Source: Lepidodermella squamata (lineage: Eukaryota > Gastrotricha). From it: a stretch of 64,000 nucleotides of DNA. Location: NCBI GenBank assembly GCA_047495785.1, contig JBLDXI010000017.1:930001-994000 (forward strand), read 5' to 3'. Of this stretch, positions 35,401-47,300 are shown in pieces; position 1 is the stretch's first letter; the number at the start of each line of letters is the position of its first letter. The notes under the pieces are model-generated. The model saw only the letters and a program-made list of their open reading frames with translations, searched no databases and had not been told where the DNA came from. Position numbers and translations under genes: made by a program.

Positions 35401-37709
35401 GCCATCGGGCAGTTCACGTATAATAGGCTGGTCGCTGGATGGCGAGTCGTTCTTGTTATTATTCTTCAAATTAGGCCATACAACACTGAAGAAGGCGAGC
35501 ATCATCGTTTTGAACGATGGATCGGAATTAGGGTATCGCAGGACGGTGTACAACATGAGAAATGTGATAAGGAGGCTGAATACCAACTGCACGCTCATTA
35601 TTGTCATGTAGACTTGAAGTAGGGATAGTGTATCTGACGACTAAAATAAAAAGAGAAATATTACAAAATAAATTGGAAAAATTCCAGGTTGCAAACAGAC
35701 CTTGGGAATATGAGCAGCGACGCCTGAAAAAATAGAAAATTGGTAAAATTAGAATAATTACGAGGGGTAAACGTGTTTTTCGAAGATTAAAAATTCTCAA
35801 GAAATTCTGAAATTTAAACCAGAGATGGAACAGGTGATTCTTGATTTTCCTACAAATTTTGGAAATTTTTGCAATTTTTCCTGATTTTTGGCAAATTAAT
35901 TGGCTATAGACAGTTATAAGCTTATTTCAGACCCTCTTTTGCATATGCATATTCAAGATTGACCTTGGCAAATAGGTGCAATTAATTAAGAACACATTTT
36001 TCAACTCTTGGCCTAATAATTATTTTTTTCTCCAGTCCAAAATTAGTCCCTTACACCTGAATCGTCCAAGGCTATTCTGTCAAAAATTTCCTGCGCATTT
36101 CGGTAAACCTAAATATTTCCTAAGAAAAATACCTGCATGAGTGACGGAGGTTCCAATGAAAAGAGCCGTTAACATGGTCATACGGCCAGGGTGTTCAACC
36201 GGCAGCGTGTGGCTCAGCGTTTGCAGGCAGGCGAGTAGCAGCTCGGGGAAAATGAAGTACAAACTGAAGTAGAGGCTTTTCCGCCGAAAAATGAAAGTTA
36301 TCGTTATGCTCGAAAAATTCTGCCCATCGTATCCAACTATTTCGCTTTGAATGCGATGGCCTTTGATATTCCACTGTAAAAATATTGAAAATAATTATTA
36401 AAAAAAATTCATATTTTTATTTCCTTTTGTCATCAACATTTTCGAAAGCCAAAATATATCTTTAGGACAGTTTTTACCCAGGCATTTTTCAATATATACA
36501 TTTCCCCCCAGAATCCAGGATAAGATAAATAATTACCCTAAAATATTTTGCTATTTATTTTGGTTGTTAGAAGCTATAATTAGGTTATTCAAATGGACAA
36601 TTTTTTACCAATTCCTATATTGGAGCTCTTGTTTTCAGAGCAAACATTAGACTAGATTATTATTATTTTTAGACCTAGTATCAAATGTCTTGGCTAAATA
36701 ATTGAGGACGCTATAAAAATAAACTGAGTTAATAAGCAAAAAATTATTTATACCTGGTAATTTGCATAATGCTCCTTAACATCGATAGTATCATCGCCTG
36801 GGTACAAGTCCAATTCCAAGTACTGGGTCGGATAAATCCAGGACTCGAAGCGAACATCGCACTGCTGCCAATCGAAAGGAAAAAATGTGATAACCAAATT
36901 GCACCTGGTAAAGAGGCGGCCGGAGGGAAAATAACCCATCTATTGCATAAAAAAATCAGAAAAAAAATTAGAAAAAAATGCAAAATAAAACTGACCTCTC
37001 CTCTGTAACTCAAGCCAACATTGGTAACTTTTCGAGTTAAAGCAGCTGGATCAGGGCTATTGACAATAACAATATCTGGAAACCAGACTTGCTGGTTTGA
37101 AACTGCAATCCACTAGTAATTGAGGAAAAAATCTTAAATATCATCGAATACTTTTTGCGAAAAAATTACAGTAAGATTGCTGTATTTTTTAGGATCCCAT
37201 TGAAGTCGCGGGTCGTCCCATAGCATTTTCGCGCAAGCGGCCATGATCATCATTTGATCACGCTCGATCAAATCCTCAACCATCATAACGCACATGCCAA
37301 CTGAAAAAATTGCAAAAATTATTAAAAAAATGCATGGTTACTATGGACGCTACTCACCCTTAACAACCACAGGTGAGTTAGGCTCTCGAGCCGGTCGAAC
37401 ATTTTTCATGTAACCGCGGCCGAATAAGTATTTGTAGAGTTTTTCCTCAGGTGAGGGTACAGCTTGGCCGTCAATAATTTCGCCGTCTTTCGGGGGTTTT
37501 TCTTCCCGACTACTCGATGGCAGAAAGTAGTCTTCCTTCGGCAGGCCGTCATCGTCGCCCTCTCCTACTCCGTCAGGAGACCGAAGCATTGACGACCGCC
37601 GATCTTCGCTGCTGATATCGTCATCGTGATCGCTGAGATCGGCTCGTATGGCGATTTTTAAGGTGGATGAAATCAAAATGAGGGTGAAAAATCGCAGCAA
37701 GAGCACCAT
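29481..37709 (-). CDS. Cys-loop ligand-gated ion channel subunit, LGIC-D, with a 4.9 kb intron
   Basis: Nine exons: 37709-37358, 37300-37170, 37112-36996, 36939-36754, 36373-36133, 35723-35701 (23 bases), 35640-35146, 30198-29648, 29595-29481 (736 aa). The M4 exons at 29.5-30.2 kb are a separate ORF that only makes sense as the end of this gene: phase is kept and order matches the paralogues. The signal peptide is MVLLLRFFTLILISSTLKIA. The Cys-loop runs Cys-213 to Cys-227 with FFPFDWQQ. Ligand-domain motifs include WDDPRLQWDPKKYSNLTW and VWFPDI. There is no loop-C Cys pair. M1 is LYFIFPELLLACLQ, M2 follows HPGRM, M3 is LVFSLLITFLMLYTVLRYP, and M4 is KRKWLIYCVALDKIIM|YFAG with an intron at IM|Y. 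The large intron 30199-35145 carries two small plus-strand genes (31972 and 34312) and dispersed repeats. Ligand unknown. Confidence 0.83.
30443..30550 (+). repeat. Dispersed GATATCG repeat, copy 4
   Basis: It contains AAAATCATTGATTTGTAAAATC, then ATATCGGAAATCGG and the distal block ending GCGCAAAATACGCGCAATAT. It sits in the large intron of LGIC-D. Confidence 0.7.
31972..32163 (+). CDS. Small peptide gene, divergent copy 1 (63 aa), inside an LGIC-D intron
   Basis: ATG at 31972, stop at 32161-32163. Residues 5-23 (WFKKLAECLIELEVRYKTR) match residues 6-24 of the 47-residue proteins at 34312 and 42984, with Q to K and V to A changes. The tail differs: it is longer and Arg/Pro-rich (SPPVKRSRRC, HIRRRHLTA). 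There is no signal peptide. An AATAAA lies about 55 bases after the stop. The TATA-like upstream element of the other two copies is not clear here. The gene runs antisense to its host. Function unknown. Confidence 0.6.
   Translation: MTSSWFKKLAECLIELEVRYKTRHSPPVKRSRRCTEPGVFYYGSKPNRGPIGSPHIRRRHLTA
32940..33052 (-). repeat. Dispersed GATATCG repeat, copy 5
   Basis: A near-full copy in reverse orientation, with GCGTATTTTACGCTATC at one end, then GCCGATATCGATTCCAAG and AAATCAGTGATTTTTCCGA. It lies in the LGIC-D intron. Confidence 0.75.
34152..34311 (+). promoter_or_regulatory. Conserved promoter of small peptide gene copy 2
   Basis: A TATA box (TATAAAT, 34254-34260) lies 58 bases before the ATG. 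The block from GGTCGAATCTTAATTAA through TATAAATAG and ATGCGCATAATTCGATTTCG is shared with the region upstream of 42984. Conservation extends about 160 bases upstream of the ATG and ends in the coding region. Confidence 0.7.
34312..34455 (+). CDS. Small peptide gene, copy 2 (47 aa), inside an LGIC-D intron
   Basis: ATG at 34312, stop at 34453-34455, with AATAAA overlapping the stop (34454-34459). The protein begins MPYRPWFQKLVECLIELEV and has an amphipathic, helix-like block to residue 24 (RYKTR). The second half is basic (SRIPLSHRKTNLK) and it ends in Cys-47. It has no signal peptide or membrane segment. It matches the 42984 copy over all 47 codons without indels, and several differences are synonymous (TAT/TAC, CCG/CCT, GAG/GAA). 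That argues for selection on the protein. It is intronless, antisense to its host, and below usual annotation cut-offs. Family not recognised. Confidence 0.75.
   Translation: MPYRPWFQKLVECLIELEVRYKTRSRTSQLSRIPLSHRKTNLKRQHC
34627..34730 (+). repeat. Dispersed GATATCG repeat, copy 6
   Basis: It reads GCTGATATCGAAAATCACTG followed by ATTTGTAAATTCGATATC and the distal CTAAACAGACCGCAGATATC block ending CTACGCGTAAA. It lies in the LGIC-D intron, beside small peptide copy 2. Confidence 0.75.
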
Positions 37710-40700
37710 TTTTTCCTGAAGTAAAAAAAATGTGAACGAGGAATTTTCGAGAACAATACAAAAATAGCAATTTTTTTAGTAAGAAGCCATAAAAGCAACA
37801 AATTTCCGTCACGAGTCTCCTAAATTCCGCCATGTCGGGTTTTCAAAGGCTACATAAAACTACATCTCGAATTGCAAGTAAGGGACAAACCTGGATATCG
37901 GCAAATCACCGGATTCGCATGATTTTCCAAATGTAAAAATAAATTGCTGAAGCTAAAAACTAGTTGAGAAAAAACCGATATTACGATGCGGATTCAATCT
38001 GTACGGTGTTCTAGATATTGCGGGAAAAATTAATCCTATAAATTAATCTAATATAGGTATGGATTATTCATCGCCATATATATTTATAAAACTCGTCGCT
38101 GTTTATACAAAGTATTTATCATGGGAAAATACCTAAAATCATCATTCATTGGGCTCTTATGCCAAGTATGGCGAAGCAATTGATGGTGAGGTGTCTGTAT
38201 ATTACGGATATAATCCAAGCGGGGGTAATTCGAGTCGTTTATAACAGCGCTATATAAGAGGAGGAATCATGTTGATCATTGTAAATGATGGCGGCTATTT
38301 ATCAACCCGAACCAATATTGCGCGCGCATCCGCGCACTTTTTAGATATGTTTGCGTATCATGTGCACGCCGCCAATTTTGCGCTTTATTGCTCTGCTATA
38401 CTATAATAATGGCCTAAATAGAGACGTGACCCCGAAAAAAGGACCTGAGATATTATAGCTGTTCGGCATGTAAAAAAACCGCGCGCGATTCATGAACGGT
38501 GTTAACAGACACATTTGGTATGTTAAGAAAATCAATCTAACAACGCTACCTTATAATAATAATAACATCGTCAAAACTGGTTATTCGGTATTCTTCATCC
38601 CACCCTGAGAAAAAATTGGGGTTGCTAGGCTTTTATGCTCTTCAAGTGGGTAAATCCTGACCTATAATTTGGCGGCACTTATTGAAAAAACGTCACTGCC
38701 TGTCACTCAAACTTATTGCGTGAAAAGCTTGGTAGACTTTTTTTTCTGTCGCAGAGAGTAAAAAGAAAGATGAACCAGATTCAAGTGCGATTGGGTGTAA
38801 TCGAGTTAGTCTCACGAAACGGAATAATCAGCGAGCGGCAGTTGATTCATTTTTTTACAGGTTTTTACGATGGCTGAAAAACTATATAATATCAGCGCGG
38901 TAAGCTACGGCGGTCACATGAAAAAAACTCGTCGACAGTTATTTATTTAAAATATATTGCGCCTGGACTAAGTGGGGAAATACCGCCGAGTTTGGTGTCC
39001 CCCAATATAACACAAAAATAAGATAATAAACGGCAACACTATAGGAAAGGCGTAATACAATATATAAATTTGCATGAGTGGAAATTGCATTGCGGGCGAA
39101 ATTCAATTCAGCCGAATAAAGTACGTGGAGTTATAGCCGAAATCTGTGTACAAAAACCGCTCAAAGTTAGGCCAATTTTTCGCGGCAGTCATTTTTGGCA
39201 CGTCGGAGGCCTCAAACCACGGGCCAAAATAATTCGGCTCTGATATGAGAGAACAATGGAACATATTTCCCTCTACAAAAATTGGAAAATTTGTGGAATT
39301 TCTATACAGAGACCAGACTATATTAATTGGCACAAAAATGTTATTTTTTCACGTCGTTGAGCTCAACGGACCATTTCTTGGCGGACCACACTTATTACCC
39401 CTTATATCCTAGTCATGGATACCATCGAAGTGTGCCACTTGAGTGCCAAGTGCGGCAAGGTGTGGCGCATCTAATGAGACCAATTATGACCCAAATTAGC
39501 ATTCCATCTTAATAGGGGGCTGCTTTAAACAGAGCGGTCCGCCAAACCAGGGTCCGCTGAGCTCCAAAAACCCCGGCTTTGTTGAACTCGGCGGACCCAA
39601 TTTAGCGGACCAAATCAAGTTGTAGTACTGGGATGTTTGCAACCGCCAGAGTGAGGCTAAATAGCTCAGGTGTGCATAGTAGGTCATTGGATGGCACTTT
39701 TCATGGGGAATCGACTAATCATATGGCACACCTCCGACCTAGTCCGAAACACTGGTCCGCTAAAATTTGGTCCGCTGAACTCAGCGACGTTATTTTTTCC
39801 TAATTTTTGGGTTTTCTTGGGCATGGTTAATTTTATCGGAAATCTGGATAAATAGCCATAAAACTATGCCCATTTTTTATGTAGAAGGCTTGAAGGTTAG
39901 AAGTAAAAGCTTGACATTTTTCAATGTCGCGAAACACCTCATTAAATTGATGCGCACTCTAATAAATGAACTACGCCCCCTGTGGATTTTTCTGGCCACC
40001 CTGTATTAGTAGAACGCGGAGAACTTGATTAAACAAAATTATTTAAAACGACACTATCTAATATTTCGCGGTTGATGCCAAGTATATAAGGAGACGGAGA
40101 AAACCTGGATAAATCTTAAGGTGGCGTCGTTCTCAATATCTCGAGAGCTGCATCCCGAAAGTGCACTCAAAAATGACAATAGAGAAGTGGTAACCCCATC
40201 AGAAAGGTTGCTTTGAGAGTCTTTCAAAGGCAAAAATAACGCAAAAATAACTACCTAAAAATGCCCTAGTTTTTTAGGATAATCTGGAGAATTTACGGGA
40301 GAAAATAGGCTTTGCAATGCTTATACCTAAAAAAACCATTTGCGGCTTTGAATTAATTGATATTTACCTTAAAAGAGCCGAGTCCAAAAGCGGTCTGTTG
40401 TTTCAGAAAACAAAATAGGTATTGCGCATCGGTCAAACGCAGTTTTTATCAACAATCATCATTCATTTTTCATCGAATCGCATCGCTTGCGAAATGTTAT
40501 ACAGATAGGTACGCCAGGAAATATATGTGGGTCATGATTTATTTTATACAAGAGATTATCATATTAAGCGAAAACATTTTGCGACGTAATAAGCGAAAAA
40601 ATAATAATAAATTATACTATATATAAGAGTGCATCGCGCTTCCTTTCGCTTGCGATCAAGCATTTCGGACACCCGGCCGCGCTTCTCTATATCATCCTAT

Positions 40701-41321
40701 CATAATCAATCATTGTTGTTCGATGCTGTTCATATAATACACAGTCGGACATCGTATTGGCTGTTTACTTTTTTGTCGATCGTATATAATTGCAGGAAAC
40801 AGCGTCAGATCGCACAACCGCCACAACTTCCCGGGACGATCCTACTATACTGTACTCTGGCTATTTTTTCTTTCAATGCAAATATTTGAATCAGCTGCAA
40901 TAATATAGCTCTTTGCATGTTAATGGGTCCCATTTTTCAACGCGTTAGGAATCGAGCCAAAAAATAATGCGGCAAATAAATATTTTTAAATATTATTCCT
41001 GGAACAAAGTAGACAAATATTTAAACTTTAGCTTCGAGCCTTTTATTCGAGCCATCAAACAATAAATTTCTTTCCCTCGAACACCACATCAAAAGTTTGA
41101 TAGAGAATGAGCGGAAAAATAAATGAAATTAAATGAGTACAAAAATGATAGAAAAAATATAAATAAACAGAAAAGACACCGCTCGCAGACGGAAAATATT
41201 TTATATATAGGTGACGTGTTATTCTGAATAAATTGAATTGATCGCTTCGCACACCTTTCGACTCGTTGATTCATGGTTGGGTTGAGTTGAGAATAGATTA
41301 TTTTTACAATATTGCATTAGA
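37710..41321. other. 3.6 kb spacer between LGIC-D and LGIC-E
   Basis: No gene is supported. The region holds the LGIC-D upstream sequence and the inverted-repeat element at 39341-39812. Open frames at 40357-40626 and 40629-40889 have no recognisable features. Confidence 0.4.
39341..39812. mobile_element. Inverted-repeat element with GCGGACCA motifs
   Basis: The left end (TTATTTTTTCACGTCGTTGA, then GCTCAACGGACCATTTCTTG) is matched in inverse by the right end (GGTCCGCTGAACTCAGCG, then ACGTTATTTTTTCC), roughly 80% over about 45 bases. GCGGACCA/TGGTCCGC repeats recur inside. There is no ORF of note. I could not define a target duplication, so the class is open; probably a degraded MITE. Confidence 0.6.
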
Positions 41322-44300
41322 TCACCGCGCCGGGCCCTTGATTGTCGCGATGTCCGGCGATAGCATCAGTTCGTGAAGGTAGGGAACAACGAAGAAAAGC
41401 GCAATCGGAACGGTCACATTCCATATAAAATTTGCATACCTGAAATAAAAATTAAATAAATTATCAAGTTGGAATATATAATGTAAAATCCAGTTTTCCC
41501 GAAAAAATCGACATTTTGAAGAAAAATAACCAAGAATTACAACAAAAATGTGGAATTCTAATGCTATAAATGTTCAAGAAATAAAATTTTTTGAAGGTGT
41601 CTGAAAATTAGCACCAGCCACCAGCAATGAATCTTCCAGTTTTTTTCTATCTTGATCAATAAGTGCTTCAATTTTAATTACCTGACACCTTCAGGTACGT
41701 AAAAATTTCCAAATTTTAGCTTCCTATAGAAGCTTCCTATAAAAATCACAGATTCGTAAAATCGATACTTGGAATCGATATCATCTCTCCAGGTTGAAGT
41801 ATATCTCGAAAACTGACCGCTGATATAGCATAAAATATGCATATCAATGAGATCTATCGGGTCCTCAAAATCTCAGCCCCTGAAATGCTTCAGCTAATAT
41901 TTCGATCCGAAAAACGATATGCCCAGACGGCGAAAATGCAGGTGAACCGCAAGGTAAACGACGCCACTCGAAGCTAATTGCCGAAACCAATATGGCTGTA
42001 ACAAACGGCAACAAAATAACGCGCCCTCTACGTGAACTTGAAATTTAGGGTCCCCTACGAAGTAAAAGGCTTCAAAGAAAGTATGACGCAACAAATGGTG
42101 CGCACTCCAGACAAATGGCTTCAAAGCAATCCCACTAAAAAAGTACAATAAAGTATTTCGCAATGGTCAGCATGTTTTGGAATTAATGTTATTATTTGAC
42201 TCTGAAGCAATTCTTTTATTTTGCTTTGAGGTCATGGTGCTTTGAAGCTTTTGTTTTGAAGCCTTTTACTAAATTTTCCCTACTTTGTAGGGGACCCGAA
42301 ATTTACGTTCATCTGCCTGCTCTACCTGGCCTGGAAATGCCGGATTTGGCGAGGAGATTGCTCTCAAACCTATCAAAAGATTACTTCTCCGGCTAAATTT
42401 CCCACGTCACGCCATTGGGTATTCTGCGATTTCCAAAAAAAAATATCAACATTTTCAGAATTGTTTCCAGATGACTGCTATTGCATGGACGTGGAAAGCT
42501 TTTAATAACGGATGTTCAAATCTCTTCAAGCGCAGAAAAAGACGATCATCGAGGAATTGGAACATGCACGTGACTGACCAGCCTGGCCATCCTGACATCT
42601 CGAAACTATCAAAATTTGCCCACGATTTTCGCAGTCTTGTCCAAATTGAATATTATATATAAACTTTATAACATATTGTCCTCAATTTTCGTCACAAGGC
42701 CATGTGCAGTCCTTGAGATTCACATCTTTGCAATATATTTATCAGAAATTGGAACTCATTTTGTCAATAAGGATAATCTCACGCACGAGCTGGACTCCGA
42801 CAATATTTATGAAATCAGGTCGAATCTTAATTAAGCGGGTGCGACCTCAAGACCTAAATAATTAATGCCACTTTCGTCCTAACTACGTCCCAGTGGACGT
42901 CCTTCATCCTTCTTTATAGCTCAAGTATAAATAGAAGATGCGCATAATTCGATTTCGCAGTTGTAAGAATATCATCGCAAATCATGCCTTACAGACCTTG
43001 GTTTCAAAAGCTGGTGGAATGCTGCATCGAACTCGAGGTGCGATACAAAACGCGAAGCCTTTCAGCTCAACTCGCGAGAATTCGACTTCCAAACCGCAAA
43101 ATCAACCCGACCCATCACATTTGTTAATAAAAATGACACGTTCTTATTTCTGAAGAATTTTGGTTTCCAGAACTATAAAATAGGCCTTTGCATTTTTATT
43201 TTAGCTACCTGTTAGCCCAAGGTATGAAGGCTAATTTTCAATAGTGGCTTATCTGAATGCTGATATCGCAAAAATCACTGATTTGTGAAATCGATATCGG
43301 AAATTGATATCGATCTGGAGTCTGGAGGCTAATAATAGTGAGATCCATCGGTTAGGCACGATAATCAAAATCAAAGAGAGAAATCCATATTTTTGAGACA
43401 TTTGGAGCTAGAACCCTGGACTTGGAGCGTGCACTTGGGGTCTTTTTTTCTCGGAATTGTTCTGATTTTTTAAGGGTTTTTTTATCGTCTTGCAAATCAA
43501 ATTTTCGCCGATAAATAACTACGTTTCTAAATGTATTTTAAATTAGTTTTGTCACGCCTCGTAGCATAATAAATAAATCCATTGATGAGAATAAAAAATG
43601 AGATTTAAAGAGCAACTAGGACCTCGAAAAAACCATGAAATATTTTAGAAAAATTACCGTATTTACTTGAATAAAGGCCGCGGCGATTATTTTCCTAATT
43701 TTTCAGAAAAGGTAAAAAAACGCGGCGATTAATCGAGTGCGGTCTTTATTCGCGTGCGGCCTTTATTTTCCTCTCTTAGCCAAAAAACGATTTTTTTCAA
43801 ATGTAACTTGCCTATTTCGTTATTGTCACTCAATTTCGATTTCATCTTCTTCGTTTGGATCGGTCTCGGCGTCATTTTTCGCATTTTCAAAAAATATTTG
43901 AAAATTGAAAAAAATAATTAAACATTTTCACTTCTCGCGATGATGCTGTGCCGCGCGTGTTAGAGCTGCGCTGATTAATCGCGTGCGGCCTTTATTTCGA
44001 TTGTTTTTTTTTAAATAACACAATTTTGCGGCGATTATTCGCGTGCGGCATTAATTCGGAATGCGGCCTTTATTCAAGTAAATACGGTAAATGCTAGAGA
44101 CCTAAATTTCTAACATGTGTATGTTGAAAACACGAAAAAAAATTGAAATAATATTTGAAAAAATTGAATTTTTCCCTGGAACTTACATAATGCTCTTGTC
44201 CAAAGCAACGCAGTAAATAAGCCATCGGCGTTTCAAATCGTGCTCATCGTTAGAATGATGAAAGCTCATACTGCTACGCCTCGCCAATTCCTTACGCTTG

Positions 44301-47300
44301 TTACTCGGACTCGTATCCCCGCCATCCGTCTTGTTATTGTCATCCGCCACCGCAAGGCCACTCGGCCGCCGGTACCTGATGTGAACACCGGGCACGTCGT
44401 TACAGGTCATCGACTGCTCAACTTCGTCAAGTTGCGGCGGCGCTTTGTGGCCGTTGTGATTGTGATTGTGAGGCACGTGGTTTGATTTTTGAGTCGATTC
44501 GTTGCTGATTCGCGGCGCTCCGTTGCATTGATGGCTGTGTATAGCCGGCGTGGTTTCGTCGACCAGGCAACGCTGCGCTGACATGTACTGGAAGTTGTTA
44601 TCGCCGCAGTTGTTCGATGACGAGCCGCCAGTGCTCGAGCGACGGCTTGAATAGCCGTTAGCGTGATAGTTGGGAAATACTGAGTAGCCATCCTTTAGCA
44701 AAAAAATTAAAAATACAATTAACTCGAGCCATATTTTTCATCATTTTTTCATCAACGAAAATTCAGGTTGACGCATTTCATAGCAAGCAAAAATAACCGG
44801 AAAATGCGGAAAAATTGAAAAATTCCGTCATTTCGAAGAATTTAAAAATTTTGAATTAAATTAACCATTTTTATCGAAATTCGCTAATTTTTTCTAGCTG
44901 TTTAGAATGAGATTGAGCTACTACGCATTGGTACCAATTTTGCAAAGCCATCGATCAGTTAAATTTAGGACTGATAGCAATAGCATTTATTTCAAGAAAA
45001 GGCTCATTTGTCATTTCGAGAACGTGACTTCTGGGTCCGAATATTTGTACCATTTAAATTGAAATTTTTGCACTAAATTTTGCAAATTTTGCGACTTCTG
45101 TACTTGACCGATAACAATCCACCTTGTCACCCTGGGATTTCTTATTCTAGCTACATTGTACCCTCAAGTATGTAGAGAAATATAAATGTTTAGGTTCTAG
45201 GATGGTCAAAATCGGAAAAATCACTGATTTGTAAAATCGATACATGGAATCGATATCTGATCCGTAGGCTGAATTAAAGCTCGTAAACTGACCCCAATAG
45301 AGCGAAATACGCGTAATATCCATCGTTTAGGCCTAGTGATAAAAAACTGAGATCGAAGGGAAACTAGTTTCAAAGCCTCAAACTTAGCGTTGGAACCCTA
45401 TTTTCGGGTTGTCCATTTGCAAAATCCCGCAAATTTTTGAGCAAACATTCGAAAATATCGCAATCTTGCGGGTTCATGCTTTCAATTTTGAGGGCCAAAA
45501 TAAACTCGAGCGAAAAATATAACTGAACCAAATGGTATGAAATTGTTTTTCATGCAAAGAATTCAACCAAATTAATAAAACAGTTTAAATTGGAAAAATG
45601 ACAAAATCTGACGGGGTAATTATTCTTAATAAAACGTCAATTTGAAGACGCTTTTTCAATTTTCCAAAATTTCAAATTTGGCAAATGAATTTTGTTCGCG
45701 AGTTAAAAATTAAAAAACTTATTGGGTTAAAACATTAAAAACAAAAAGTAGGTAGGGAATGGGTAGGTTATTTTTTTAATTTGTACGGTGTTTGTATAGC
45801 TTTGAACGCTGCCAATGTTGTAACAATCGGCTAATTTCGCGGCAAATTCCGTCGAGGCGTTAATATCACCGCACGAGGCCACCGTCTCGAGCGTGGACGG
45901 GTCACTTACAATAGGCGAATTTCGAATCAGCATCTCGTAACACGTGCCGCTAACAGCACTGCCATTGCCAGCCAGCAACGCATGGGCCAGGTGGCTGGAC
46001 GACGACAGCGGGATACCACCATTCGGCACTGAATTTTGATGAATTTTAGAATTGTGATTCTTCGCGTAATTCGCCGGATCTACGGCTGTTGTAGTGCTAA
46101 ATGGACCGTGGCCGTTAGCCATGACTTTTTTAGAGTGGTCACAGTTGCGTTTGTCCTCGCAACACGGGGTGATAGGCATCTCCTCGGATGATGATTCTTG
46201 TTCACTCATCGATTGGTTGCTTCGATTCAGGTACAAATCGGACAGATCCCTCGCAATCGCCCGATGGCCTCCGTTCATTGCATGTGATTCCTGTTTTAAT
46301 TTCTTGATCTTCTTCGAATTTTTGTGGCACTTATCGCCATCGCCTGTTAGCGCGAGCAGGAATTGATGCCGGTCTTTTCGGTAATCTTTGAACTGCTTTT
46401 GCCGCGCGCGGCAACTTTTGCTAGGCTTAGGCGGCCAGACGATGCTGAAGAAGGCGATCATCATCTCGGAGAAACACGGCTCGGCATTTGGGTAGCGAAG
46501 GACGGTGTAGAGCATGACGAAAGTCACGAGCAGAGCGATAACTGTGACGGAAGAAAAACATTTTATTACAGATACTTTGAAAAATTCTCCTAAAAGCTTC
46601 GATTTTTTTTCGTTTTTTCGACAGTAAATTTCAAAATTTTAAACGGGAATTCTGAAGATTCGTTTCTCGAGTTTATTCTTAATTTCGAACAAATTGCAAC
46701 CCCATTAAAATTTGATTTTGAAATTGGTGCTTCATAGATAATATATAAAACAGAAAATATGGGATTAAATAAGACTTTTTCGGAACCAAATTGGAACCAA
46801 GCTTGGCGCCGAGCTAAAAATCCGCGAACCATTTTTTCTGTCATATTTGGAAAATAAGACTAAATCGGCGTATTATGAAATTATGAAAGGCAAGATTATT
46901 GCGCGTAAATCAATTGCATTCTGAATTATTGGAAATTCGAAAAGCTTCACAAAACAATCACCACTAAAAATGTTGTAGCGATTAATTCAGGTGCTACATT
47001 TTACTGTTTTAACTCGATATCAATTTTGTCCTTTCTTGGCTTTGATAATATGATGCACCCAATGATGCTAAGATTTTTTATTTTAGCTACGTAGTTAACC
47101 CCAGCCAAGTAGAAAACAGTTTCTTAGTCAGCTTCCAAGATTTCAGATATCCGAAAATCACTGATTTGTAGAATCGATAACACAAATCGATATCGGCTCA
47201 GCAGGGCTCAAGTATAACTCGATAACTGACCGTTCATAGCGCAAACTACGCGTAATAGAGAGATCTCTCCTTCAGTTATAATTCGAAATTGATGAGATTT

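Noticed and set aside
41322-41439. An isolated M4-like fragment as a pseudogene
   Set aside because: The acceptor and phase join it exactly to LGIC-E at IM|Y, so it is that gene's last exon.
42471-42662. 63-codon frame starting MTAIAWTWKAFNNG, close upstream of small peptide copy 3
   Set aside because: It faintly resembles the small peptides (Trp, Cys, basic run), but no position-by-position match holds.
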